Positions 1 to 62,640 of a stretch of DNA of 64,000 bases are shown in pieces. The position numbers and the translations under genes were made by a program. This DNA comes from Synaphobranchus kaupii (Eukaryota > Chordata > Actinopteri > Anguilliformes > Synaphobranchidae), in NCBI GenBank assembly GCA_029718625.1, contig CM056377.1:110966407-111030406 (forward strand), given 5' to 3'. The notes below the pieces were generated by a model. That model searched no databases, was not told the origin of the DNA, and worked only from the letters and a program-made list of their open reading frames with translations. The number at the start of each line of letters is the position of its first letter. The first letter of the stretch is position 1.

Positions 1-97
1 GTTGTTAAGCCCAAAAGTCTTCCAGGAAAAAGGACGTTACATAATGAAGATCTGAACCAGCTGATGAGCTACCCTTAGAACATTCAAGAAGGACCAG

Positions 98-513
98 CAA
101 GTACAGAACACAACGGCACGGACATGGAGCAGGTAGAGAACACAACGGCACGGACATGGAGCAGGTAGAGAACACAACAGCACGGACATGGAGCAGGTAG
201 AGAACACAACGACACGGACATGGAGCAGGTAGAGAACACAACAGCACGGACATGGAGCAGGTAGAGAACACAACGGCACGGACATGGAGCAGGTACAGAA
301 CACAACGGCACGGACATGGAGCAGGTAGAGAACACAACGGCACGGACATGGAGCAGGTAGAGAACACAACGGCACGGACATGGAGCAGGTAGAGAACACA
401 ACGACACGGACATGGAGCAAGTACAGAACACAACGGCACGGACATGGAGCAAGTACAGAACACAACGACACGGACATGGAGCAAGTACAGAACACAACGG
501 CACGGACATGGAG
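98..513. repeat. 32-bp minisatellite, 13 copies
   Basis: A 32-bp unit with core CACGGACATGGAGCAGGTAG is repeated about 13 times in tandem with few substitutions (GGTAG/AGTAC, CGGCA/CGACA). Because 32 is not a multiple of 3, every frame cycles through the same 32-residue pattern; the complement has no stop in the unit, so three long Cys-rich minus-strand ORFs appear. These are arithmetic by-products, not genes. Confidence 0.95.
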
Positions 514-790
514 AATAGCCAAATAGTAATATTGACATCATTCTCCCTGTTTTCTTCTAATTATTCTCAGCTAATTATTTTCACCTGTGTTCAATGAAAC
601 TTTCCCTGTTTTTTATTTGTACTTATTTTATATCGTGAGAATTATTAAACTAACTTACCACGCAGTATAGCGTTAGTCACCACTCACCTGTAGGGTTGGG
701 TATCGTTTGAAATTTTTCGATACCGATTCCAAATCTGATACACTTAATTCGATACGATACCTGAATGATACTTTTTTCGATACTTTATAT

Positions 791-951
791 CAGGGCTACC
801 CAACCCTGTTCCTGGAGGTTTTCATATCAACCCTAAATTGGCACACCTGATTCTACTAATGAGCAGCTCAACAAGCTCTCTAGCTGTTGAATGAGGTGGA
901 GTGAAAACCTACAGGACAGTAGATCTCCAGGAAGAGGGTTGGGCAGCCCTG
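791..951. mobile_element. hAT MITE nested in the 691-2713 element
   Basis: This 161-bp element begins CAGGGCTACCCAACCCTG and ends with the near reverse complement GGGTTGGGCAGCCCTG. It is flanked by the 8-bp duplication CTTTATAT at 783-790 and 952-959. The CAGGG...CCCTG ends and 8-bp duplication are hAT features. It has no coding capacity. Confidence 0.85.
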
Positions 952-1370
952 CTTTATATGAAACCTTTATATGTCTATTGGCCAACTATGTTTCTATAAA
1001 TGATTATAACTGATATCTTTACTATCTGTAAGCATTTTCATTCTGTTAACATTATGTCATTGTAAAATGACAGGTAAGTATTATTCTGTGAAAAGTATTT
1101 CATTGTAAAATGACAGAATAAGCACAACATAAGAACATAAAGTGCAATTTTAATCATGTCATTTTGTAATATGATAGAATAGGAACAGAAGAAAATATGT
1201 CAGGACTTCCATTTTGGAGATTCAACCGTATTGAAAGGATGCAACCCATTTACTACAAAGCGGGTTACAGCCACCAAACTATACAGTGGTTACAGCACGC
1301 TGCCGTTCATCTCTTTTTTCGTTCTTCAGCTTAGTTCTACTTGGACAATCAAATGCTTTACCATATTCTA

Positions 1371-2503
<1,133 letters not shown>

Positions 2504-2934
2504 TATGTGTTACTGGTGTTTCATTTAATCATAGTTTTGCAATGTTTGCATTTGCTGCAATGGATTGTCCACTGGCTGCGAAAATAGCATTCATGTCGAG
2601 ATGTAGCCTACCATAAAGTATCGAAATTAGGTACCGTTTTTTCCAAAATGTTTCGATACTCGGTAGGACCGACATATTTTGGTCAGGCACCGTTTTTTCG
2701 ATACCCAACCCTACTCACCTGTAAAACAAATTAACCCTTGTTCATAAATGGTAATGATGCAAAACTGTACATAAGCAACTAACCAAATTATAATTCACCC
2801 TGATAAGGAATTTCCATAATTTACTATTAAATAATCAAATTATTGGTCCGTGTCATTTATTCCCTTTCCATAATTAATTTATTATTTATCATTATTTCAA
2901 TTCTTGTGGCCATGTTGTTTTCATGTTGTTTAAG

Positions 2935-3436
2935 TAGCATCCACTACCAAACGCACTTAAATACTCCACAGTGCACCCAAATCAAATCAAATACGACGAC
3001 AGTCTATCTGGGGAGCGATACTTTACATTACCTAGGAATGTATTGCCGGCACTGGTCGACTACAACAACAAAGAAGAGCAACAAGTTGCAATGGCCACAT
3101 TCGCTCCGCCACCGTACTTCCACAGAGAATATAGGTCAGCAGAAAGTAAAGGATTCAACAATAGTTTGACTTCAAGAATGATGGTATAAACACTCAAAAT
3201 AACCCCGATAGACTGTCGTCGTATTTTGTTTGCTTTGGGTGCACTGTGGAGTGTTTAAGTGCGTTTGGCAGTGGATGCTACCGGTTGCCATAGAGTTGCG
3301 CTAGCATTAGCAACGTGTGTATGTCCAAAAGAAGGGACAGCATGGAATTAGCTGAAAATGGTTTCCATCAATCAACTACATCATGGGTAAGTCGTAATTG
3401 AGACATTATGTCCAAAATTCCGAACTATCCCTTTAA
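2935..3436. mobile_element. foldback MITE, copy 1, left end missing
   Basis: Long inverted arms (for example CCACTACCAAACGCACTTAA at 2941-2960 against its complement near 3258-3277) flank a loop at about 3015-3105. The right outer end reads CCGAACTATCCCTTTAA, finishing in TTAA at 3433-3436. A second copy lies at 31173-31824. Compared with that copy, this one lacks the outer left arm and about 100 bp of the inner left arm. TTAA-ended MITEs are typical of piggyBac-type mobilisation, which I infer but cannot prove. Confidence 0.8.
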
Positions 3437-5769
3437 TCTGTTATTTGCATTTGTTTCTGATTCGTTCTGTTTACAGTCTCGGATGTGCATGATCACTGTG
3501 CTCACAGTAATGAGGAAAGCAACAGGTGAGAAGTGAAGTGAAGTGCTTCTTGAAAGTGTGGCGTGTAAATGAAACACCTGAGTTTTGCAAAGTGGTTCTG
3601 CAATGACAGAGAGGACACTGATGCAAGGTGAGACCTGTGTGAGCTTGTTCCTTATTTATCAGTCACTATATTGTCACAACCAGCTGTATGGGATTGGCTT
3701 TCATCTTCTGGGCTACCAGGCAATGCACGGCATGCCTCAGTGCACCCAATAAATCACTACGTTCATTTGTTCATTGCAGGCCTTGCCAGTCTTACGGTAG
3801 GCTTAGAATGCACTCATTATGAGCAGCAGTGTTGATGCCAGCCTGGAGTATGAAGAGCAGATGAAAGATCAGGAATTAGCATTTTACTCGGTCCCATGCT
3901 GAGTGAATATGAGTGCCACAGCAGGGATCCATCACTAATGGTGTGTTAAATTCACACAAGTGGTGGCACAAGTAGATTACTGGAAATTTTACAACAGCCC
4001 TCAAGACCTGTTGTCTCGTTTTGAGACACCGTCAGGTATCAAGACGTAGCATTCAACACCTCCGACAAAAAAGATTAATCTCAAGTGACATCGTCTCGTC
4101 TGGATTCATACCTCTTCCATTCTGGCCTACACAAAAACTCCTTTTTAATAAGAGTTCATACTATAAGAGTTCATACTATTCATACAATAAAAATCTATAA
4201 TGATTTTAAACATAGATTTCAGGGCTGGATGATTAAGATGGATTTCCATCCTAATGGATGGATTTGTTTAAGACAGGAATGTGTAGATATAAGAGTTTTG
4301 GGTGATGAGTCCATTGTATAGGCTGAGGTATGGAGGTGCTTCAGAAGATATTCAAACCCCCCCCCATATGCATATTCACTCCATGTATATTTACACACAT
4401 ACATTATATATATCCACATATACATGTATATTTTCTGTTATCAAATTCACCTTTGGTGAAGTCACATTCATGCCAGGGAAAGCTGTATGGAGACATACGT
4501 ATTTACCACTGCATACACAGGCAGGCTACTGGCCATGAAATCATGTTTCGTCACATTTAAATACATCCTGTATGGGAGTTGCCTAACAAAAACAAACCAA
4601 GTAAAATATCTATAGCCAATAACTAGATGAACCCGTGAAAATGTAGATTACAGAATGCACAGGACCACATGATATTAACTGAATAACTGAATGTAATTAT
4701 CAAATGTACACAAATAGAGCATGTTCACATATTGTGTTTACTGAATCTATTTTGTGGGGGAAAACTCTAATATAGAGACATACAATATTTTGTATTCTAT
4801 CTGTGTGTGCAGCTTTTACTTAGGGTGAGAGTACAAAATAAAAAATATATATATAAACAAAACAAGCACAAAGTCAGACCTAACAAAGGAATAGTGTACA
4901 AAACAACCTCCCGTGCTGATGTAGATATGATATAGCTTTCTCAAGAGAATAGGGCAGTAAACCTGTCCAGTATTGATAAATGCTGCTGGCATAGCTTGAT
5001 AGTCTGTGCATCACTAGTTAGCGATATTTCTTAGCTGTTACTTATCAGCCCTCAAGGCAAATATCTTTCTTTGTGAATTATTTTTATTGTGTTATTTTAC
5101 ACATAAACTACCTCACAACCATGGGAGGCTCAGGGATCAAAGGCTCCTGACAGATAAAAAAATATATTTGTTTTTATATTACGTGACTATATTAGGTCTG
5201 ACTTAAATGAAGAACAAAAATTAGATTTTAGATATTGCAAGGCTGTCATATTCTCATAAAATACCTGTTGAAATTCCATTTGCTACTCATACCTTATCAC
5301 AAAAGTGCCTCTTTAATGATAAAAGTTACAAGAAGAAACTGAATTGCTCTAATCCCTTCTGCACCATCCTGTCAACTGAAGGCCAGGAAAATTCTCCACA
5401 ATCATCAGGTAACAACCGCAGTTTTCAAGCCAATATCCAGATTTCAAATAGTGAGGAGGATGTGCTCAAAAGTAAGCCAGACCTTTTGAAGTGAAATGCC
5501 CCTTTTGTTAAGTGCAGAGTTTGACATAATTGGACCATGAATAAAGGCCGCAAACTGAACCTCTTTATTAATAAGTAAATAAATAAATAAATAACATATA
5601 ATTGGAGAGCCTCTCTGGTGGCACATCCAGTGAAATTATTAGTCCATGGTACAGCTCCCATGATCTGGAAATTAATCCTGATTGTAGCACTTCTGATTGA
5701 GTCCCGTGGGGCAACTCACAATATCGACCAGACCCGCACTTATTTACACATAATTTATTTACTTAATTA

Positions 5770-54559
<48,790 letters not shown>

Positions 54560-55149
54560 CTGTGAAAAGAAAGAAAAAATTTTAAAACACATCACTGCTT
54601 ATAGTTTTGCTCTAGTCACACAGCTTGTCTTATCCTGATATGCACATGTGAACAATTGTAAGGTTGTTTTATTTGTATGATTATGACTGTGCCACAGAGG
54701 ATGCACATACTGTGAAATTTCATGCAATCGTGAAAACTCCAACTGCAAAATCTGACTGAACAGACAAAATGTGCTTGACTACATGGCTATTACAATTCAA
54801 AGTGATTTGTTTGGAATGTACCATGAGAGAGTGAATGCTAGTTCCTGGAGTTACTGAAGAAAAAAGTAGAAATAACTGCCTTGCGGTTGTATGCCTCCGC
54901 CAACAAGTCAAGTTGCAATTTACATCCATGTCTGTGCAGACTCATAAAATATATGTAGTAATGACTTTGAAGGAATTCAATTTAAAGGTTATGAAGTGTA
55001 TTTATCGATTCCAGTGAATAATTGAAACGTGCTTCACATAGAGACTATTTTTACAGAGTAGTACAGAGGACTGATAGAGAAGCTAATTAGCCAGCCAATA
55101 CAGGTTTGCAAATGAAATTAGGAAATTAGTCATGTACCTGAACATGTTA

Positions 55150-55515
55150 AAAAACTTTATGATGTTTCAGTGAAGTTGACCTTTGAACTGTTGGATGTAA
55201 AATGTCATCACTTCATCATTTATCCTATTAGACATTTGTGTAAAATTGTGTCATAATTAGCATAGGAATTCTTGAGTTTTGGTCAAAAACATCTTTTGTG
55301 AGGTCACAATGACCTTGACCTTTGACCATCAAAATCTAATCAGTTCATCCTTGAGTCAAAAGTAGACATTTTTCTGAAATGTTGTCATAATTAGCGTAGG
55401 AATTCTTGAATTATGGCCAAAAACGTCATCCTTGAGTCCAAGTGGACGTTTAGGCCAAATGTGAAGAAATTCCCTCAAGACGTTCCTGACATATCGCGTT
55501 CACGAGAATGATGGA
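55150..55515. repeat. old teleost repeat with internal duplication and nuclear-receptor half-sites
   Basis: Two related halves of roughly 120 bp each contain GTCATAATTAGC(A/G)TAGGAATTCTTGA and a CATCCTTGAGTC phrase. Between them lies a cluster of TGACCT half-sites (55301-55328). The end phrase ATATCGCGTTCACGAGAATG is familiar from many teleost genomes. No terminal repeats or ORF are visible. Confidence 0.65.
55301..55328. promoter_or_regulatory. nuclear-receptor half-site cluster (perfect ERE palindrome plus DR1)
   Basis: AGGTCA-CAA-TGACCT (55301-55315) is a perfect consensus estrogen response element. It runs on without a gap into TGACCT (55316-55321) and TTGACC (55322-55327), giving DR0 and DR1 arrangements. 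The sites are part of the dispersed repeat at 55150-55515. Binding is not shown. Confidence 0.5.
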
Positions 55516-55689
55516 CGGAAGGTATAAATAGAGAAAAAAAACCTTCAAAGAGAACATTTAACTGAAAGAGACTGATATGTTGACTGACATGTTGTACAGT
55601 ATGCAATGTCCCTATACTCCCTGTAGCTATTGAGAATAAAATAAGTTGCATTAAAAATATTGTAGCATTGTGGCCCCAAGTAGCGGCCT

Positions 55690-55925
55690 TACCACTCCAG
55701 TAAAGGTGAATTAATCTTTATTGCTGGATACCCGATTTCAAACCTCGGCAGATCCCTGCCATTACATTGGTGTCATAAGAGGAGACGGGCTCTCGATGTA
55801 TAGGTCAGTGCCCCATGGGTGCAACTAAAGGTGAACCCATCTTTAGTGCAGTGGTTAGCGCAGCCGCCTCTCCTCCTGGGGACCCAAGTTCGAGCCTCGC
55901 CACATCAATGCCATTACAATATTAA
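55690..55925 (+). mobile_element. tRNA-like SINE, apparently dimeric
   Basis: The second module has a strong A box (TAGTGCAGTGGTTAGCGCAG) and B box (AAGTTCGAGCCTC) at tRNA spacing. The first module (AAAGGTGAATTAATCTTTA ... CCCTGCCATTACA) is a degraded version of the same layout, with both ending in TGCCATTACA. Either a dimeric SINE or two adjacent insertions. Confidence 0.6.
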
Positions 55926-56423
55926 AAGTGCTCTGCATGAGTATGAGGCACAATGACTTCAACTATTGTTGAGGTGAGTAAAGACTTATCTCATCTCCTT
56001 ATGATGACTGAATAGCACACGCCTCAAAAGACTTATGAGGTTTTTAGGTCTTTATGGACTTATCGGCTTTTCACAATGAGGCTAACTTTGTACTTAATGT
56101 TTTAAAGAACAACATTATAAAGAATGCCTGGAGAATTCTCTAAAAAATAAAGAAGAAGAGTCTTACGCCTTCCTGGAAAAAAAAAAAAACACTCAGTTTG
56201 GTGACTTCAGCCATGTTAAGACTGAAACAAAGTGCTATAGCTGTAAGTTTGATGCTGCCAGACAAGTCACATAAATCTGAATTTTAGATTTATAGCTCTA
56301 AGATTTATGTCGGTGCTTGTGAATAGTTCAAACTGTGAGAGCTTCCTTCAATGATGTCTTGAGGAAAGACAGATATTAAGTCAATTCTGAAAAAAAAAAA
56401 CAGTGTGTAAAATACATTATTAT

Positions 56424-56720
56424 GGATGCACTGATATGGAAATCTCTGGCCAATACCAATTTCAAATTATTTAGAAACTCCTGCCAATACTAATACTGTT
56501 TTGCCATTCTAAAAACACAATTTTAATTACACAACTTTAAAGTAATGCAACAAAGTTAACCATTCATTTTTTTAAATTACATTTCTTCACATTCATCCAA
56601 TTTAAAATATATTCCTCCATCTAAATGTATATTCCTGAAATATGGATAACAAAGTGCATTCCTCCAACTGAAAGTGCATGCCTGAAATATGGAATACAAA
56701 GTGCAATTGTGACCTGCTCC
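56424..56720. mobile_element. hAT-like fragment
   Basis: GATGCACTGATATGGAAAT followed by GGCCAATACCAAT resembles the end of fish hAT elements. Further in, two 47-49-bp related units share CTGAAATATGGA(A)TACAAAGTGCA. No right terminus is identified. Confidence 0.45.
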
Positions 56721-59700
56721 ATCATTTTGAGTCGCATTGACCCATAATCATATTTTGGGTTTCATAAATTGAGTCTCAGCTTTCTAGTGACATGAATATT
56801 ATTGTTCTACTCCGAATATTAATATATGTCCTCAGATATCCTCATTTAAATCTTGACTGTCACCAAACCATGTTTTCGATTTATACAAATAAAATAGAAC
56901 TGTACCTAACCAGCAAGTTTGTTACAGGCATAACTCAACATTAACAGTCAGCCCACACTTTATCTTGGACTATGTGAAGAATGAAGGCATGTCGTTGTGT
57001 TTGTACCTTTGTTCTGAAAACAAACATGTTGACGTACCGTTCAGGTCACCAGGGATTGACATCCACCCTGAAGCTCGTAACTACAGTGGTTACCAGAGGT
57101 ATTTGAGTTTAGGAAGCCTCTGGTGCCAAAAAGGCAATCCCTATCAAAACTATGAATTTACCCAGACCAAATTACAGAACTTTAGACAATACTTTCAAAT
57201 TTCTAATTTTATTCGTACCTACATAATAATTCTCAGGGGACTGATTTTTTTCTGAGCCCCACAGAAGAAGATATAAGATTTGTTTTTCACTAAAATGTGG
57301 GACACTTATTTATGTCACAGTGGAATCACAAACTAGATGTAGAACCATGAACAAGCCACGCTTGATGTTGACGAAAGGGGGTCGAGCCTAGCCTGAATGC
57401 GTCAAGTATCGTACCAGTGGTGAAAGACTGCATGGTTCCACCTACAGTGTCATTATTATATTGATTCTATTGTTATTTTAATATTGTTGCTGATATTGAT
57501 ATTATTTATATTGTAACATTTACTGCAATGAAGTAATTGATGAATCGCGACAGGTAAATTAATAGTAATAAGTAGAAGATGACATACATTGCTCTTACAT
57601 TAAGATGCTATGACACTGATATGATTCCACCATATTATTTTGATTTGTTATTTTGATATTGGTACTAATATAGTTATCAATAATATTATCAGTGGTAGTA
57701 TTTCAGTATTTGCATGATGATGATGTCGACTACATGAATGATCCATAAAACATAATCAAGCAGGGCATTTTTTTAAGGGATGGGGTACATTTGTCAACTC
57801 AAGGCAATGACATTTTCCTGAATAAACTTTCACCTTTTGATGCATTTTGAAGTAATCTGGAGACAAATATTGTTGGGAGATCATTTTCTATGTAAACGTG
57901 GGGAATAGTGAGGACATTTTACAGATTCAATGGGCTATTCTTCACCTGAGGAAGAGCGGGCTCAACCAAGGAGATCTGAAGGAGATCTCTCACGTGTCGA
58001 ACCTAAATAAATGGAGGTCAGGGCACACGAGAAGGAGAATGTGGGAGATTAGCAGCCCTTTTGCTTGTGTACTGTTGGCAGTCTCTGGTGTTACAGGGAG
58101 GTAGAGATTGAACCCGTCTCCCCCATTCAGTAGCGGGGGACATCAGCGTGTGGGATTAGAGATAAGCAGTGGGGCACAGTGAAGCTAAAATTATGTGGAT
58201 TATGGGAACCGCAGCAAGATGGCAGCCTGCAAATGGACTTTATTGTGCAACCCAGGCTTTCTTGAGGGGAACAATTGCCATTACAGATGCCTCTGTGAGC
58301 AGCTACAACCTCAATATTTACACTTAAGCTTAGTTGTAAGATATACCCTACAGGGACAGGTTGGCTGGGAAGTAGGACTATTCAATTGATTTTTTTTTTT
58401 TCCCTTTGGGCACAATGAAGTGTAAACTGATATTTCAAAGGACTATTTTTTGTCATTTTTAAGGCTTCTGTGCAGCGCTTTAAATTGTTGCATGGAAAAG
58501 CATCAACTTTCCTTTCCTACAACTTACATTTCACCCAGCTACAGAATAAAAGGAAACTTCAGCATTCAGCTGGCCACCTCCGTCCTGCAACCCACGCCCT
58601 TGGGTGTTTCTGCTACGGTTTGAATCCCTCCCTTTCTTCTTTACAACTTTGGGTTGGCTGAAGTTCTAAAATTAAATCAAGAATGACTCAATCTGGGTGT
58701 AGTTCATTCCTATTTCAGCCAAAACATTAAATAGTCAGCAAGTGTGTAATTAGTTGGCCAAATGTGAAGCGGCCCCTGAGAGCTTAGCTGTCTAGAGTGT
58801 TGTTTAATCAAGCACCTTCACAATTTAGGGCACAAAGGCCAGGAGGAGATAGCGGCTTTCTTTCATTAATAGAGGGCCCCAGATTCAGGCATCAAGCCAG
58901 CTGTAACTATCACAAGTGACACATTTATTGGTTTCCTGTAGTAGAATTAATGTGGCCGTGCCCGTTTTTGTGACAAGGCTCAAGAGACTATACAGAACTC
59001 CTCTTTTCTAACAGCTCTAGATTGTCCTTCGCAAATCAAAGTGTTCAATACTACTGGTGAAAAAAACAAATGGCATGCAAACTGGAAGGGTTCATCGCAG
59101 GCACACCTGGATCTATGAATTATGAAGTAAAATAAGTTTAAAAAAAATAGTGTGTGCGGTAAATAGTTATTTTAGAACATTGTTTATGGAATCGGTATTT
59201 GTTAAAATGACTCAAGCAGGAAATAATATAGCGACCCTCTTTTCCTGGTTCTGTAAAGAATGGGAGTAAAAAAGTCTGAAGATCAATTCAGGCCACCAAA
59301 ATTGCTCATAAATAAATTCCTTATATAACAGTGATGTGTAATAGACATAATGGATGAGTCAGAATTATTTCTTCTAGTCGTTTATTAAAAAGCTCAAACA
59401 GTTAGTGTGCGGTGCAAAATCCTGTCCTTTTGGTTGGATGGTGTCCAGTTAAGCTGCTTGTGAGTTATTTTGGAAGAACAAGCAAATCCACTGTCTACGG
59501 CGCTAATCAGATAAGAATTCTGTAAGTTTCCATTCATTATCTACATCCCGTGTGTATATATATTTTTTCTCATGAACATACGAGCAGGGTTATCTCTGCC
59601 CAACAGGAATATATCAGGGTACCCAGCATACAATGCAGAATTTTCACTTAACTTTATTAACCGCTTATACAAGATGGATTTACATCTCTGATGCAGAAGC

Positions 59701-61854
59701 CAATTAATGTTTGCTCTTCATCCTGTTCCTAGAAATAACCAAGGCAATGTGTACAAGGCAAACATGGTCAAGCAAACATCAATGCCTCATAATCTAAATT
59801 AGCCTTAATTGTGCAACTGTCAAACGCCATCTCCCAGCAGATGTATTTATTCTCAGTTTGCTGAGCATTCCTGGATTGTAATTGCTATGCAAATAGAGGC
59901 ATTGCGACAATCACCGCCAAAGTGAACTAATGGAAATGCATGCCATAAGTTAAACTTTTCATCTTAAATACCAGTCATTTTTTTGTCCCTTGTGGGATAT
60001 TTCTCTCAGATTTTTCTGCTACACATTTCTTTCAGCCTGTCTAGAGGCCAGGACTACTAAAATTCAATTAAGCCACTAAAAATTCCAGGGATCCCAGGCA
60101 ATCCTTTTGTGAATACTACTACAGACAGTTTTCCTAGAGGAGCAAATACTGTATACATACATTCTATCAGGGATAATGACTCACTTAATTTGGATTCATC
60201 AGCACAATGGTGGGAGGCTATTCAAATTCTGCAACATATGGGATACTGATTAGCTTTTTGTAACTTAAAATTATTCTTGTGGCCAAAAGAGGGTAAGCAA
60301 ACTGCAGGAAGGTATTTCAGAGACCATTACCCTCCAACAGAGAGCATTTGGCACCTTTTCTAGCTTCCAGTCACTTGGGGCTTTTTGTGGCGGATGAAGT
60401 GAATGCGGTCCTCTTCTGTGAAAGGACAGAGCACCTCCTTCACTATCGGAGCGAATGGCAGCCTCATACATATCTGTGTAGCCCCAGCAGCGAGCTGCCA
60501 TTTCTGAGACAGCGTGACACATTACAGCTTAGTAGTTCTCCAGAGAATAAAATCAAAATTACTGAGCAGCCAAAAAAAAGAAGAAGCTGAACACAATGTG
60601 GGAATTCCATAGCTGAGACATGGGTGACACTAAACTAGATAATGCCATGCGAGTTAAATAAAACATACACCAAAACAAACCCAAACGCTCCATTTTTCTT
60701 TCTGTCAGTTTAAAAATATGACATGAAAAATGTATGAGAACAAACTATCCCATTTTTACATAGAATAATGAAATGTGTCTACTAATAATACATAGCCGTT
60801 CATGGGAAAAGTAGACTGTGGTGTGCTGGTACATGTCATTAATACCTCAAAGGTTGTTAAATTTTAAACACCTTTAATTTCTTGACTCATAGAATAATTC
60901 ATAATGTATTTTTTTTGTACGTAGCACAGTAAGATGTGCTGTATGAAAAGTATCAAAGCAATCAAATTCTAAAGCTTCCTTTTTTAAATTTAACATTTAG
61001 TTATTTTTGACTGGCAATGTATTTCACTAATAATGACAAAATAATAAAACAAAAACATTTTGCCAATCAAGCTGGCTTTTGTGGCAGCATGTTCATAGCA
61101 CAATCGCCTTTATTCTCAGTAACCTAACATTTAAATTATTCCACCACCCCAACAAATCTCCCAGCTTGGAACACAGGGTTTAACCTAAATATAGGCAGGG
61201 ATAACCAGAGCTTATATCCGCTCTGCATGTAAGTCAAAAAAAAATCTTAATTACAAGTGTGAGAGTGAGAGAGAAGAAGGGATTTTAGGTAAACATCCCA
61301 GGTCTCTTTATAGATCTCAACAGGGACGTATGAGAATGACCTGCATGAGGTGGCTTGTTAAAACAGATAAATCACAGAAGACCCTTCACCACTGCGCTAT
61401 GTGCGATATTCAGTGCAAGGTCTGGGAACTTCAAACAGAACATCAGCTTCTCTTCAGCTGGAGGAGGTACTTGCAGTTCAGTCAACATTTAAAGTAGGAG
61501 GTAGGGTTGGGGTGGGATGGGGTTCGGGGGGGGGAGTCAAAATATAATCAGTTACCAATTTCCCCAGTGAGTGAGAAGCCTCAGAAGTCAAATTAGGCAT
61601 TTGTGAGGTATTTAGCCCCCTCACTGTGTGCATGTTAGGGCATGAGTGGTTGGCAATCCATTATCTAAGGCTGTATCACACTTTGATCCTCAAGAGGGAT
61701 GCTTGTAAACAGGTTGTAGGCTGGGAGTGATTAGCTGTCTTATGTACCAGGTTGATCAAAGCTACTTTTGAAAAAGCAACTTTCTACTTGTCACCTTCTC
61801 AATCAAAAACTTGTCAACTCTTTATAAAAATGTGCTCCTACCAATATCAATACA

Positions 61855-62640
61855 ATACAATACAATAGAATAGAATAGAATAACTTTTATTTTCCTGCTA
61901 GGGAACTTCAGTTGTAGCCCCAGCAACAACAAAACAGACATAGACAGTGGGGCAGACCCACAACACACAAACATATCAAACAAAGACATTCAATATAATC
62001 ATTGCATTAATCAAACTAATTAAATTAATTAAAGTGGAATATAGCCATGATTAAAAATAGCCCCCGCTGTCCCGAGATGTCCAGTGTCATTATTAAGCAG
62101 TCCAACACACAAACTCCACCTCCACGACTTTCCTCCATACACGCAGTGTTGTGGTCTCTGTACACTGTTGAAACAGAGCACCGAACTGCGTCAGTCTTCC
62201 AGTCGTCGCCTCACTCCTCCCCCACATTATCTTCTCCTTTCTCTTCCCTGGTGGCCTTTTGAAGATTGCCTGCAGTCCGAGATCAGTCCCGACATCTTCA
62301 ACTCCGGTGAAGAACGATGGTAAACTTTGTGGCTGCTGATTCAACATTCCAGAGTATGTGTTGTGAATGCGTATCCATGGTGACGACCACAAACAAAATT
62401 ATCCCGAACATACAATTCATCAATATTATAAAAACGAGCAGCAAGAGTGCCCCGACAAATCTCCAGCCCGCTTCCCCGTCCCACAATAGACACACAGCGC
62501 ATGAAAAAAACAAAAGACAAAAGCCCGACACAACAAAATACATTCAAATTAACAAACACGAACACGAGAGACAGCTGGACTAGCTACATGTCGCCATTAC
62601 AGCGCCACGTGACGTCATCAAATTGTTTATGAACAAGGAT
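61855..62640 (-). mobile_element. putative retroposon with GC-rich head and pentamer tail
   Basis: On the minus strand the sequence ends CTAGCAGGAAAATAAAAG followed by TATTC and TATTG pentamers (61855-61885), a tail style of fish non-LTR elements. The opposite end (62600-62640) is CpG-containing with an overlapping E-box and CRE. Short overlapping frames lie in between, none with a domain I recognise. Boundaries and family are uncertain; a retrocopy of a host transcript is the alternative. Confidence 0.4.
62606..62617. promoter_or_regulatory. overlapping E-box and CRE
   Basis: CACGTG (62606-62611) and a full palindromic CRE, TGACGTCA (62610-62617), overlap by two bases. The site lies at the presumed 5' end of the minus-strand retroposon, where it could act as its promoter. 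Function is inferred from sequence alone. Confidence 0.4.

Noticed and set aside
5..541. Long Cys-rich minus-strand ORFs in all three frames
   Set aside because: They are produced by the 32-bp tandem repeat, whose unit has no stop on that strand and rotates through all frames. No start context, splice sites or conserved domain.
4300..4560. His/Ile-rich ORFs near 4300-4560
   Set aside because: They fall on a CA/TA-rich simple stretch and have no conserved sequence or splice context.
62047..62632. Several overlapping ORFs suggesting a small gene
   Set aside because: No recognisable domain, frames overlap on both strands, and the region has retroposon-like ends; listed as a putative retroposon instead.
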